Source of the DNA: Comamonas sp. SCN 67-35
GTDB taxonomy: Bacteria; Pseudomonadota; Gammaproteobacteria; Burkholderiales; Burkholderiaceae_C
Length of the DNA: 58,026 nt
Direction: 5' to 3'
NCBI GenBank assembly: GCA_001725255.1
Contig: MEFV01000018.1
Location: 1 to 58,026 of the forward strand
Within the stretch, counting starts at the first letter, position 1, and every line of letters starts with the position of its first letter. The notes under the pieces were generated by a model that was given only the letters and a program-made list of their open reading frames with translations, did no database searches and was not told the origin of the DNA. The position numbers and the translations under genes were made by a program. Shown here in pieces: positions 46,808 to 57,929 of this stretch.

Positions 46808-47613
46808 GCCGCATTCCCGCCACTTTTGCAGCCCTGGCCGCCAAGGGCCGCAAGGCCCTCATTCCCTATGTGACGGCGGGTTTCCCGTTCGCCGACATCA
46901 CGCCTGCGCTGATGCACGGCATGGTGGAAGCCGGAGCCGACGTGATCGAGCTGGGCGTGCCGTTTTCCGACCCCATGGCCGACGGCCCCGTGATCCAGAG
47001 CGCCGGCGAAAAGGCGCTGCAGCTGGGCGTGGGCATGAGCGAAGTGCTGGACATGGTTCGCACCTTCCGGCAGCGCAACACCGACACACCCGTCGTCCTC
47101 ATGGGTTATGCCAACCCGGTGGAACGTTATGAGCAGCGCCACGGCGCGGGCAGCTTCGCGCGCGATGCGGCGGCGGCCGGGGTCGATGGCGTGCTCGTTG
47201 TCGATTACCCGCCCGAAGAGTGCGAGGAGTTTGCCGGGCAATTGCGCGCGCACGGCATCGACCTGATCTTCCTGCTGGCCCCCACGTCCACCACCGAGCG
47301 CATGCGGCAGGTAGCGGCCGTCGCCAGCGGCTACGTGTACTACGTCTCGCTCAAGGGCGTGACCGGCTCGGGCGCGCTCAACGTGCACGAGGTCGAGGCC
47401 ATGCTGCCGCGCATCCGCGAGCACGTAAAAATCCCCGTCGGCGTGGGCTTTGGCATCCGTGATGCGGACACCGCCAGGGCCATCTCCCGCGTGGCCGACG
47501 CCGTCGTGATCGGCAGTCGCATCATCACGCTCATCGAGGATCAGCCGCACGAGCGCGTCGTGGGCGTCACCACCGATTTCTTGCGTCAGATTCGCAAGGC
47601 ACTGGATAGCTGA
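46804..47613 (+). CDS. trpA: Tryptophan synthase alpha subunit
   Basis: A 269-residue TIM-barrel subunit that releases indole from indole-3-glycerol phosphate into the tunnel to TrpB. The catalytic residues fall at the Salmonella positions: Glu49 ([18 protein letters not shown]) and Asp60 in the same stretch. The phosphate loop VGFGIRD and [10 protein letters not shown] are present. The ATG at 46804 overlaps the trpB stop. accD follows after 12 bases. Confidence 0.97.
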   Translation: MSRIPATFAALAAKGRKALIPYVTAGFPFADITPALMHGMVEAGADVIELGVPFSDPMADGPVIQSAGEKALQLGVGMSEVLDMVRTFRQRNTDTPVVLMGYANPVERYEQRHGAGSFARDAAAAGVDGVLVVDYPPEECEEFAGQLRAHGIDLIFLLAPTSTTERMRQVAAVASGYVYYVSLKGVTGSGALNVHEVEAMLPRIREHVKIPVGVGFGIRDADTARAISRVADAVVIGSRIITLIEDQPHERVVGVTTDFLRQIRKALDS

Positions 47614-47625
47614 AAGGCAAACGAC

Positions 47626-48498
47626 ATGTCCTGGCTGGAAAAACTTCTACCGTCCAAGATTCATCAGACCGACCCGGCCGAGCGGCGCCAGATCCCGGAG
47701 GGCCTGTGGATCAAATGCCCGAGCTGCGATACCGTCCTCTACAAGACCGACCTGGAGCACAACCAGAACGTCTGCCCCAATTGCGGCCATCACCACCGCA
47801 TCGGAGCGAGGGCGCGGCTCAACGCCTTTCTCGACGGCGAAGGCCGCTACGAGATCGGACAGGAAGTGATTCCGGTCGACGCCCTCAAATTCAAGGACAG
47901 CCGCAAATACCCCGAGCGCCTGAAAGAAGCCCTGGAGAACACCGGCGAGACCGACGCGCTCGTCGTGATGGGCGGGGCCGTCAAGAGCATCAGTGTCGTG
48001 GCCGCCGCCTTCGAATTCGACTTCATGGGTGGCTCCATGGGCTCGGTCGTCGGCGAACGCTTCGCGCGCGGCGTGGACAACGCCATCGAGCAGAAGGTGC
48101 CTTTCATCTGCTTCACCGCCACGGGCGGCGCGCGCATGCAGGAAGGGCTGCTCAGCCTCATGCAGATGGCCAAGACCAACGCCGCGCTCACCCACCTGGC
48201 CAAGAAGGGCCTGCCCTACATCAGCGTGCTGACCGACCCGACCATGGGTGGCGTCTCGGCCGGCTTTGCCTTCGTCGGTGACGTGGTGATGGCCGAACCC
48301 GGCGCGCTCATCGGTTTCGCCGGCCCGCGCGTGATCGAATCAACGGTGCGCGTGACCCTGCCCGAAGGCTTTCAGCGCGCCGAGTTCCTGCAGACCAAGG
48401 GTGCGGTGGACATGATCGTGGATCGGCGCCAGTTGCGCGACACCGTGGCGCGGCTGCTGGCCATGCTGCAGCGCCTGCCTGCCGATGCGATTGCCTGA
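47626..48498 (+). CDS. accD: Acetyl-CoA carboxylase carboxyltransferase beta subunit
   Basis: A 290-residue subunit of the carboxyltransferase that makes malonyl-CoA. The zinc ribbon Cys31, Cys34, Cys50 and Cys53 ([20 protein letters not shown], then PNC) is intact. The crotonase-fold motifs [31 protein letters not shown] and [14 protein letters not shown] follow. The ATG at 47626 follows GAAAGGCAA. A palindromic repeat lies right after the stop. In related genomes folC often follows; here a converging YggT gene does. Confidence 0.96.
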   Translation: MSWLEKLLPSKIHQTDPAERRQIPEGLWIKCPSCDTVLYKTDLEHNQNVCPNCGHHHRIGARARLNAFLDGEGRYEIGQEVIPVDALKFKDSRKYPERLKEALENTGETDALVVMGGAVKSISVVAAAFEFDFMGGSMGSVVGERFARGVDNAIEQKVPFICFTATGGARMQEGLLSLMQMAKTNAALTHLAKKGLPYISVLTDPTMGGVSAGFAFVGDVVMAEPGALIGFAGPRVIESTVRVTLPEGFQRAEFLQTKGAVDMIVDRRQLRDTVARLLAMLQRLPADAIA

Positions 48499-48504
48499 AA
48501 AAAG

Positions 48505-48541
48505 ATAGCTGTTAACGCCCGTCCACCAGGCGCTACAGGCC
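48505..48541 (+). repeat. 37-nt palindromic repeat after accD
   Basis: It reads ATAGCTGTTAACGCCCGTCC and ends CGCTACAGGCC, followed by GTTCTTATT. Length and ends match the copies at 35143 and 38515 in opposite orientation. Situated between the converging accD and yggT-like genes, 6 bases after the accD stop and 7 before the YggT stop. Confidence 0.6.
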
Positions 48542-48548
48542 GTTCTTA

Positions 48549-49091
48549 TTAAAACAAGCTCCCGGCTTGCAAGTTGCCCAGCACGATCAGCAGCACCTGC
48601 AGGATCACCAAGGCCACCAGCGGCGAGAAATCCAGCCCGCCCAGGTTCGGCAGGACGCGGCGCAGGGGCGCGAGCAAAGGCTCGGCCAGACGCGCCACCA
48701 CGCCCGCGATCGGCGAGTGGTTGGGCACCCAGCTGAGCACCGCGTGCAGGATGATGAGGCCGATCAGCCCCAGGATGGCCACGCGCAAGGTACTGAACAG
48801 CACCAGGGCTGGCAGCAGTTGCAGGCCGCTCCCCGCCAACAGCACCAGCACCAGATATTCCACCAGTTGCGCCAGCAAGGCCCCCACGATGCAGGCGCCA
48901 TCCCAGCCTTTCACCGCGGGCACCAGCTTGCGCAAGGGCAGCACCAGCCAGTCGCTGAGCGCAAACACCGCCTGCCCGACGGGATTGCCGAAAGGCACGC
49001 GCTGGCGCTGCATGTACAGGCGCAGCAGGCAGGCGCCGGCGATGACGCTGCCCGCCACATCGAGCAGGAAAGAAGCGATCTGGTAGAGCAT
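48549..49091 (-). CDS. YggT-family membrane protein
   Basis: A 180-residue inner-membrane protein with two YGGT repeats (hydrophobic stretches at about 3-25, 60-110 and 150-178). Typical motifs are LLRLYMQRQRVPFGNPVGQA, VLPLRKLVP, VLSWVPNHSPIAG and LAEPLLAPLRRVLPNLGG. YggT proteins are linked to osmotic tolerance and, in some bacteria, to cell division or photosystem biogenesis; the precise role is unclear. The start ATG at 49091 (MLYQIASF) matches the family; an in-frame upstream ATG at 49130 gives a non-conserved extension. Confidence 0.88.
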   Translation of the reverse strand: MLYQIASFLLDVAGSVIAGACLLRLYMQRQRVPFGNPVGQAVFALSDWLVLPLRKLVPAVKGWDGACIVGALLAQLVEYLVLVLLAGSGLQLLPALVLFSTLRVAILGLIGLIILHAVLSWVPNHSPIAGVVARLAEPLLAPLRRVLPNLGGLDFSPLVALVILQVLLIVLGNLQAGSLF

Positions 49092-49361
49092 GAGGGCATC
49101 CGTGCGGTCTGGGCCTGCGATGATGCCACGCATGCCATGCGCCACCTCGGCGCACCGGACTGCGTCCCGACCGCCCGGCGCATCACCCCGGCCGGCCACG
49201 GCTTGTCCGTCCGCCATGGCACAGGGCGCCCGGACGGGACGAAAAGCACCATCCGTTCAGGTTTCCCCCCCTTGCCAAAGCCCGGCAACCCGGTACGCTT
49301 GCCAGCTTCGCTGGCGGCGATGATCGCCGCACATGACATCCATACGCCCACAAAGGTCCAC

Positions 49362-50474
49362 ATGAAACTCCAGATGAAGGTTCGCACGATGGCAATGGCT
49401 GTGACCGCGACCGTTCTCGCGACGGCGGTGCAGGCACAAATCAAGATCGGCCTGGTGATCCCGGCAAGCGGCCCGCTCACGCAGTACGGCACCATGATCC
49501 AGGAAGGCGTGGGCACCGCGGTGGAGCAGGTCAACGCCGCGGGCGGCATCAATGGCCAGCAGGTGCAGACGGTGGTGTTCGATGATGCGTGCAACCCCGG
49601 CAAGGCCCCGGGCACGGCTAACCGCCTGCTTGACGCGAAGGTGCGCTACGTCATCGGTCCGGTCTGCTCCGGCGCCGCCATCGCCGCCGCCCCCATCTAC
49701 GACAGCCAGCGCGTTGTCGTGGTGACGCCATCGGCCACGTCGCCGTCCCTGACCAGCGGCATGGACTACCACTACATCTTCCGCACCATTGGCCAGGACA
49801 ACGAACAGGGCGAAGCGGCAGCCAAGTTCATCATGGAGAAAATCAAGCCGCGCAAGATCGCGCTGCTGCATGACAAGCAATCCTACGGGCGGGGCATCGC
49901 GAACACCGCGCGCAAGCTCCTGAGCCGCGCCGGGGCCGAGGTCGCGCTCTATGAAGGCATCACCCCCGGCGGCAAGGATTACTCGGACGTGATCGCCAGG
50001 ATCAAGAACGCCGGCATCGATTTCGTGTACTTCGGCGGCTATCACAACGAAATGGGAGTCCTGCTGCGCCAGGCGAAGGAAGCGGGCCTGAACGCCAGGA
50101 TGATGGGGCCGGAGGGCGTCGGAAATTCCGAGATCAATGCCATCGCCGGCCCCGCCGTCGAGGGCATGCTCGTCACCCTGCCGGCCGACTTCGCGGCCAA
50201 TCCGAAGAACGCCGCCACCGTCAAGGCCTTCGAGGCCAAGAAGCGCAACGCCTCCAGCGCGTTCGGCCTCACCTCCTACGCCGCCGCGCAGGTGATCATG
50301 GACAGCATCAAGGCCGTGGGCGACGACACCCAGCTCGTTGCCGACTACATGCACAAGACCACCTTCCAGACCCCGCTGGGCCCCACGAGCTGGGACGCGG
50401 GCGGTGACCTGAAGTCATTTGAATTCCAGGTTTTCGAATGGCACCAGGACGGCAGCAAGACGGTCGTCAAATGA
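49362..50474 (+). CDS. Branched-chain amino acid type ABC binding protein (orphan copy)
   Basis: A 370-residue periplasmic LivJ/LivK/BraC-type protein (Peripla_BP_6). Signal peptide to about residue 24 ([20 protein letters not shown]), then [45 protein letters not shown] and [13 protein letters not shown]. The ATG at 49362 follows AAAGG; two tight hairpins (49301-49315, 49316-49328) precede it. It has exactly the same length as the protein at 52913 and is clearly its paralog, but has no permease gene of its own; lysS follows. It may share the LivHMGF membrane complex. Confidence 0.9.
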   Translation: MKLQMKVRTMAMAVTATVLATAVQAQIKIGLVIPASGPLTQYGTMIQEGVGTAVEQVNAAGGINGQQVQTVVFDDACNPGKAPGTANRLLDAKVRYVIGPVCSGAAIAAAPIYDSQRVVVVTPSATSPSLTSGMDYHYIFRTIGQDNEQGEAAAKFIMEKIKPRKIALLHDKQSYGRGIANTARKLLSRAGAEVALYEGITPGGKDYSDVIARIKNAGIDFVYFGGYHNEMGVLLRQAKEAGLNARMMGPEGVGNSEINAIAGPAVEGMLVTLPADFAANPKNAATVKAFEAKKRNASSAFGLTSYAAAQVIMDSIKAVGDDTQLVADYMHKTTFQTPLGPTSWDAGGDLKSFEFQVFEWHQDGSKTVVK

Positions 50475-50497
50475 AGGCTTGCATGGGCGCGACCCTC

Positions 50498-50503
50498 TAA
50501 AAT
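50498..50503 (+). promoter_or_regulatory. Likely -10 element of lysS
   Basis: TAAAAT at 50498-50503, 78 bases before the lysS ATG and 24 after the binding-protein stop. The -35 is not clear. Confidence 0.35.
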
Positions 50504-50580
50504 CAGCAGTTTTCACCATCGCAGGCGGCCCCCGCCTGTCCCGACCAGGCGCACCGTCATGCGGTGGCGCCCATGCTGCC

Positions 50581-52137
50581 ATGTCTTCCTCCGAGCCCAC
50601 CACCGCTGCGGCAACGCCTGCTTCCGACGAAAACCAGCTCATCGCGGAGCGCCGCGAAAAGCTCAGGCACCTGCGCGAACGCCAGGCCCAGGGGCAGGGC
50701 GTCGCCTTTCCCAACGATTTCAAGCCGCTGCACCGCGCCGCTGCGCTGCACGAGCAATACGGCGCCACCGAGTCCGAGGACCTGCAGGCACAGGCCGTCG
50801 CCGTGAGCGTCGCCGGGCGCATGATGCTCAAGCGCATGATGGGCAAGGCCAGCTTCGCCACCCTGCAGGACGGCTCGCTCGGCGAGACCGCCGGGCGCAT
50901 CCAGCTGTATGTCACGCGCGACGCGATCGGCGAGGACGCCTACGCCGAATTCAAGCGCCTGGACCTGGGCGACATCCTTGGTGCCGAGGGCACGCTGATG
51001 AAGACCAAGACCGGCGAGCTCTCCGTCAAAGTCACGCGCTTGCGCCTGCTCACCAAGAGCCTGCGCCCCATGCCCGACAAGTTCCACGGCATGCAGGACC
51101 AGGAAACCAAGTACCGCCAGCGCTACGTCGACCTGATGACCGACGACGCGGCGCGCCGGCGCTTCGTCGCGCGCAGCCAGACCGTGGCCGGCATCCGCGC
51201 CTTCATGGTGGCGCACGACTTCCTCGAAGTCGAAACGCCGATGCTCCACCCTATCCCCGGCGGCGCCAACGCCAAGCCCTTCGTCACGCACCACAATGCG
51301 CTCGACCAGGACATGTACCTGCGCATCGCGCCCGAGCTCTACTTGAAGCGCCTCGTGGTCGGCGGGTTCGAACGCGTGTTCGAGATCAACCGCAGCTTTC
51401 GCAACGAAGGCATCAGCGTGCGCCACAACCCCGAGTTCACGATGATGGAGTTCTACGCCGCCTACTGGAACTACCGCGACCTGATGGACTACACCGAGCA
51501 GCTGCTGCGCGATGCGGCGCTCAAGGCCACGGGCTCGCTGCAACTCTCCTACAACGCTCGCGCGGTCGATCTGGCCGCGCCGTTTGCCCGCATGACCATC
51601 CGCGAGGCCATCGTCGCGCACACCGATGCGGGCGAGCATGTCGACGATGCCGCGTGGCTCATCCAGGCGCTCGGGAAGCTCGGCCTCAAGGAAGAAAAGG
51701 ATCACCTCTCCAAACGCACGCTCGCCAGCCTGCAGGTGCTCTATTTCGAGGAAGCCGTCGAAGACAAGCTGTGGCAGCCCACCTTCATCATGGAGCACCC
51801 GACCGAAATTTCGCCGCTGGCGCGCGCCAACGACGAACGCCCCGAAGTGACCGAGCGCTTCGAGCTCTACATCACCGGGCGCGAGATGGCCAACGGCTTC
51901 TCCGAGCTCAACGACGCCGAGGACCAGGCCGCGCGCTTTGCCGCGCAGGTGGCGGCCAAGGATGCTGGCGATGAGGAGGCCATGTTCTTCGACCACGACT
52001 TCGTGCGCGCGCTCGAGTACGGCCTGCCGCCGACCGGGGGCTGCGGCGTCGGCATCGACCGCCTGATGATGCTGCTCACCGACAGCGCCAGCATTCGCGA
52101 CGTGATCCTGTTTCCGGCACTGCGCCGCGAACAATAA
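50581..52137 (+). CDS. lysS: Lysyl-tRNA synthetase, class II
   Basis: A 518-residue class II synthetase charging tRNA-Lys. The OB-fold anticodon-binding domain covers about 60-165 ([20 protein letters not shown]). The catalytic core has motif 1 ([20 protein letters not shown]), motif 2 ([20 protein letters not shown]) and motif 3 ([16 protein letters not shown]). The ATG at 50581 starts a short Ala/Thr/Ser-rich tail of about 15 residues before the conserved helix ([20 protein letters not shown]). It is monocistronic or coupled to the small channel gene 17 bases downstream. Confidence 0.96.
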   Translation: MSSSEPTTAAATPASDENQLIAERREKLRHLRERQAQGQGVAFPNDFKPLHRAAALHEQYGATESEDLQAQAVAVSVAGRMMLKRMMGKASFATLQDGSLGETAGRIQLYVTRDAIGEDAYAEFKRLDLGDILGAEGTLMKTKTGELSVKVTRLRLLTKSLRPMPDKFHGMQDQETKYRQRYVDLMTDDAARRRFVARSQTVAGIRAFMVAHDFLEVETPMLHPIPGGANAKPFVTHHNALDQDMYLRIAPELYLKRLVVGGFERVFEINRSFRNEGISVRHNPEFTMMEFYAAYWNYRDLMDYTEQLLRDAALKATGSLQLSYNARAVDLAAPFARMTIREAIVAHTDAGEHVDDAAWLIQALGKLGLKEEKDHLSKRTLASLQVLYFEEAVEDKLWQPTFIMEHPTEISPLARANDERPEVTERFELYITGREMANGFSELNDAEDQAARFAAQVAAKDAGDEEAMFFDHDFVRALEYGLPPTGGCGVGIDRLMMLLTDSASIRDVILFPALRREQ

Positions 52138-52154
52138 GGCACGGGAAAAGTACC

Positions 52155-52787
52155 GTGCTGGCGCGCCTGAAAACCGCGTTGCCGCCGTGGATGCACGACT
52201 GGCTCGACGTTATCACGCCCGCCGTGCAGATCCTGCTGATCGTGGCGGTGGCGCTCATCCTGCACCATCTGCTGCGTCGATTGATCTTTCGCGCCAGCGA
52301 CCACTACCAGTTTCCGCACGAGCTGGTCAAGCCGATCAATGGCGTCGTGCGCCTGTTCGTCCTGGGCGGCGCCACCCTGCTGGTGCTCGAACGCCTGGGC
52401 GTCTCCGCCAGCGTGCTGTGGTCGGCGTTCACCGGCTTTGCCGCGGTGGGCGCGGTGGCGTTCTTCGCGGCGTGGAGCGTGCTCTCCAACATCTTCTGCG
52501 CGTTCCTCATCTTCACGGCCGGCCCCTTTCGCGTCGGTGATCACATCGAGCTGCTGGACGCCAACACCGAAAAGCCCGGCCCGCAAGGCAGGGTGATCGA
52601 CATCAACCTGCTCTACATCACGCTGGAAGACACGAGCGCGCCGCCTGACGAACGCCGATGGCTGCAAATCCCCAACGCCCTGGTCTTTCAGCGCGTCGTG
52701 CGCCGCTGGCACGCGGGTCACGACGCCCCGGCGCCCCGTGCCGCACCCGCCGAGGCCACACCCTCCATACCAGAAAAATCGCTCTAA
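52155..52787 (+). CDS. Small MscS-type mechanosensitive channel protein
   Basis: A 210-residue protein starting with GTG at 52155 (GGGAAAAG upstream). Hydrophobic helices lie at about 22-42, 62-82 and 88-120, the last being the Gly/Ala-rich pore helix (WSAFTGFAAVGAVAFFAAWS, VLSNIFCAFLIF). An MscS beta-domain segment follows (GPFRVGDHIELL, GRVIDINLLYITLED, IPNALVFQRVVRRW). It is shorter than MscS (286) because the C-terminal cytoplasmic cage is missing, so it is a minimal MscS-family member. It is encoded 17 bases after lysS and probably cotranscribed. Confidence 0.82.
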   Translation: MLARLKTALPPWMHDWLDVITPAVQILLIVAVALILHHLLRRLIFRASDHYQFPHELVKPINGVVRLFVLGGATLLVLERLGVSASVLWSAFTGFAAVGAVAFFAAWSVLSNIFCAFLIFTAGPFRVGDHIELLDANTEKPGPQGRVIDINLLYITLEDTSAPPDERRWLQIPNALVFQRVVRRWHAGHDAPAPRAAPAEATPSIPEKSL

Positions 52788-52816
52788 AACTGTACCGGCG
52801 CCTCAGGTTTTCCCCG

Positions 52817-52844
52817 TTGTCAAACGCCGCAAAACGGTTAATCT
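52817..52844 (+). promoter_or_regulatory. Promoter candidate of the liv operon
   Basis: TTGTCA (52817-52822), 16-base spacer, TAATCT (52839-52844). It predicts a start near 52851, about 60 bases upstream of the binding-protein ATG. Confidence 0.5.
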
Positions 52845-52912
52845 CTCCCCTCTCGCAGGTGCTTACCGGCACCGCAGAGGTTTTCACTTCTACCCATTTG
52901 AAAAGAGACTCC

Positions 52913-54025
52913 ATGAAATTCCGCTTGCATACCCTGGTTGGCGCCATCGGCCTGGCCAGTGCGTCGCTGATGTTCCCCGCCCACGCGCAAATCAAGATCG
53001 CCATGGTCATTCCGGCCACGGGTCCGCTCACTCAGTACGGCGACATGATCAAGGAAGGGGTGCTCACCGCCGTTGAAATGGTCAACGCCGCCGGTGGCAT
53101 CAATGGCAAGAAGGTCGAGACCGTCGTCGTGGACGACGGCTGCGAACCCAAGCAAGGCCCGGTGGCCGCCAATCGCGTGATCAACGACAAGATCCACTAT
53201 GTCGTCGGTCCGGTGTGCTCGGGCGCCGCCATCGCCGCCGCTCCGATCTACAACAACGAAGGCGTGGTCGTCGTCACCCCCTCGGCCACCTCGCCGAACC
53301 TGACCGACGGCAAGAATTTCCATTCGATCTTCCGCACCATCGGGCGTGATGACCAGCAAGGTCCGTCGGCCGCCAAGTTCATCGTCGAGAAGATCAAGCC
53401 CAAGAAAGTGGCGGTGCTGCACGACAAGCAGTCCTACGGCCAGGGCATTGCCTCCAACGTGCGCGACGACCTGAAGAAGGCCGGTGTGGACGTGGCGCTG
53501 TTCGAAGGCATCAACGCCGGCGACAGCGACTACTCCGCCGTCATCACCAAGCTCAAGAGCGCGGGAGTCGATTTCGTCTACTACGGCGGCTACCACCCTG
53601 AAATGGGCCTGCTGCTGCGCCAGGCGGGCGAGCAAGGCCTGAAGGCCAGGTTCATGGGCCCCGAGGGCGTGGGCAATCCCGAGATCAATGCGATCGCCGG
53701 CCCGGCCGTCGAAGGTATGCTGCTCACGCTGCCCGCGGATTTCTCGACCAACCCCAAGAACGCCGCCATCGTGAAGGCCTTCAAGGACAAGAAGCGTGAC
53801 CCCGCCGGCGCCTTCCAGATGACCTCCTACGCCGCGGCGGAAGTGATCATGAACAGCGTCAAGGCCGTCGGCGACGATGCCAAGAAGGTTGCCGATCACC
53901 TGCACAAGACCACGTTCGAGACCCCGCTGGGCTCGACCAGCTGGGATGCCAAGGGCGACCTGAAGTCGTTCGAATTCCAGGTCTTCGAGTGGCACAAGGA
54001 CGGTTCCAAGTCCCTCGTGAAGTAA
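52913..54025 (+). CDS. livJ: Branched-chain amino acid ABC transporter substrate-binding protein
   Basis: A 370-residue periplasmic LivJ/BraC-type protein heading the liv operon. Signal peptide to about residue 25 (LVGAIGLASASLMFPAHAQ), then [61 protein letters not shown] and [20 protein letters not shown]. The ATG at 52913 follows AAAAGAGA. It is closely similar to, and the same length as, the protein at 49362; both end with [15 protein letters not shown] large stem-loop separates it from livH, consistent with excess binding-protein synthesis. Leucine/isoleucine/valine is the expected ligand but is not proven. Confidence 0.93.
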   Translation: MKFRLHTLVGAIGLASASLMFPAHAQIKIAMVIPATGPLTQYGDMIKEGVLTAVEMVNAAGGINGKKVETVVVDDGCEPKQGPVAANRVINDKIHYVVGPVCSGAAIAAAPIYNNEGVVVVTPSATSPNLTDGKNFHSIFRTIGRDDQQGPSAAKFIVEKIKPKKVAVLHDKQSYGQGIASNVRDDLKKAGVDVALFEGINAGDSDYSAVITKLKSAGVDFVYYGGYHPEMGLLLRQAGEQGLKARFMGPEGVGNPEINAIAGPAVEGMLLTLPADFSTNPKNAAIVKAFKDKKRDPAGAFQMTSYAAAEVIMNSVKAVGDDAKKVADHLHKTTFETPLGSTSWDAKGDLKSFEFQVFEWHKDGSKSLVK

Positions 54026-54041
54026 GCCTGATCCCGGGCTG

Positions 54042-54098
54042 AGCGCCGCCGCTGTTCCGCACCACGGTTCGTCCGTGGCGGTACACGCTGGCGGCGCT
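54042..54098 (+). terminator. Large stem-loop between livJ and livH
   Basis: Outer arms AGCGCCGCC (54042-54050) and GGCGGCGCT (54090-54098) enclose CCACGG (54062-54067), loop TTCGT, CCGTGG (54073-54078). There is no T-run, so it is more likely a partial terminator or an exonuclease block that protects the livJ message than a full terminator. Confidence 0.5.
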
Positions 54099-54160
54099 GT
54101 CGTATTTGCTTTCCCGCGAGCACGTGACACACCTGTACGTGCCCTGTCCGAGGACCTCAC

Positions 54161-56345
<2,185 letters not shown>

Positions 56346-56349
<4 letters not shown>

Positions 56350-57113
56350 GCACCCCCATTTTGACGGTCAAGGACCTGAGCATGCGCTTTGGCGGCCTGC
56401 TGGCGGTGGACGGCATCGCCTTCGACGTCGCGCCCCAGGAGGTGTTCGCCATCATCGGCCCCAATGGCGCGGGCAAGACCACGGTGTTCAACTGCATCAG
56501 CGGCTTCTACAAGCCCACCACCGGCGCCATCGCGCTGGCAGGCAAGAGCATTGCGGGCCACAGCAGCCACCACGTGGCCAATGAAGGCGTGGTGCGCACC
56601 TTCCAGAACGTGCGCCTGTTCAAGAGCATGACGGTGCTGGAGAACCTGCTTGTGGCGCAGCACCGCCACCACAGGCCGCCGCCCCTGTCGGGCCTGCTCA
56701 ACACACGCGGCTACCGCGAGAGCGAGCGGCTGAAGATCGTCAACGCGCTCAAATGGCTGGACATCATGGGCCTGCGCGAGTACGCCAACCGCGAGGCCGG
56801 CAACCTCGCCTACGGCCACCAGCGGCGCCTGGAGATCGCGCGCTGCATGATCACCGAACCGCGCCTGCTGATGCTCGACGAGCCGGCTGCCGGCCTCAAT
56901 CCGCAGGAAAAGAACGACCTGCAGCAACTGATCGACCAATTGCGGCGCGATCATAGCGTGACGGTGCTCTTGATCGAACACGACATGGGGCTGGTGATGG
57001 GCGTGTCCGAACGGATTCTGGTCATGGAGTACGGCCGCCCGATTGCCCTGGGCACGCCCGAGGCCGTGCGCAACGACGAACGGGTCATCAAGGCCTATCT
57101 GGGAGAAGCCTGA
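56346..57113 (+). CDS. livG: Branched-chain amino acid ABC transporter ATPase LivG
   Basis: A 255-residue ABC ATPase. Walker [10 protein letters not shown] (near residue 40), the Q-loop region [20 protein letters not shown], the LivG-type signature [15 protein letters not shown], Walker [13 protein letters not shown] and switch His in [30 protein letters not shown] is the usual LivG opening. It overlaps livM (ATGA) and livF (TGATG). Confidence 0.95.
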
Positions 57114-57832
57114 TGAGCACCTCGACCCCCATGCTTCAGGTGGAAAAACTCTCCACCCATTACGGCGCGATCTGCGCGGTCAACGAGGTCACCCTGCACG
57201 TCAACCAGGGCGAGATCGTCTCGCTGATCGGCTCCAACGGCGCGGGCAAGACCTCGCTGCTAATGACCATCTGCGGCACGCCGCGCGCCAGCGGCGGCAA
57301 GGTGATTTTGGAAGGCCAGGACGTCACGCAGCTGCCGACGCACGAGATCATGCGCAAGGGCCTGGCCATCTCCCCCGAGGGCAGGCGCGTGTTCCCCCAG
57401 CTCACGGTCGTCGAAAACCTCAAGATGGGCGGGTTCTTCCAGGACAAGGAAGCGAGCGAGAAGGGCGTGGCACACGTGTTCGAGCTGTTCCCGCGCCTGA
57501 AGGACCGCGCCAGCCAGCGCGCGGGCACGATGAGCGGCGGCGAGCAGCAGATGCTGGCGATCGGTCGCGCGCTCATGAGCGAACCGCGCCTGCTGCTTCT
57601 CGACGAACCCACGCTGGGCCTTGCGCCGCTCATCATCGCGCAGATCTTCGAGATCATCGAGACCATCCGCGCCGATGGCGTGACGGTCTTCCTGGTCGAG
57701 CAGAACGCCAACCGCGCGCTGTCCATCGCGGATCGCGGCTACGTGCTGGAGAATGGCCACCTCGTGCTGGAAGACACGGGCAAGAACCTGCTGTCCAACC
57801 CGGCCATCCGCAAGGCCTATCTCGGCGGCTGA
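57113..57832 (+). CDS. livF: Branched-chain amino acid ABC transporter ATPase LivF
   Basis: A 239-residue ABC ATPase. Walker A GSNGAGKTS, LAISPEGRRVFPQLTVVENL, signature MSGGEQQMLAIGRAL, Walker B LLLLDEPTLGLAPLI and FLVEQNANRALSIADRGYVL are those of LivF. Last gene of the operon. A hairpin CGCGGG/CCCGCG (57856-57872) lies 23 bases after the stop without a T-run, and the IS630-type element begins about 100 bases further on. Confidence 0.95.
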   Translation: MSTSTPMLQVEKLSTHYGAICAVNEVTLHVNQGEIVSLIGSNGAGKTSLLMTICGTPRASGGKVILEGQDVTQLPTHEIMRKGLAISPEGRRVFPQLTVVENLKMGGFFQDKEASEKGVAHVFELFPRLKDRASQRAGTMSGGEQQMLAIGRALMSEPRLLLLDEPTLGLAPLIIAQIFEIIETIRADGVTVFLVEQNANRALSIADRGYVLENGHLVLEDTGKNLLSNPAIRKAYLGG

Positions 57833-57929
57833 CGCATCCCATCCGCGCGCGAGGTCGCGGGCCCGACCCGCGCAGGGTTGCGGACCCCTTCCAGGGCGAC
57901 GCTGAACAAATCCCTTGCACACGTCACCC

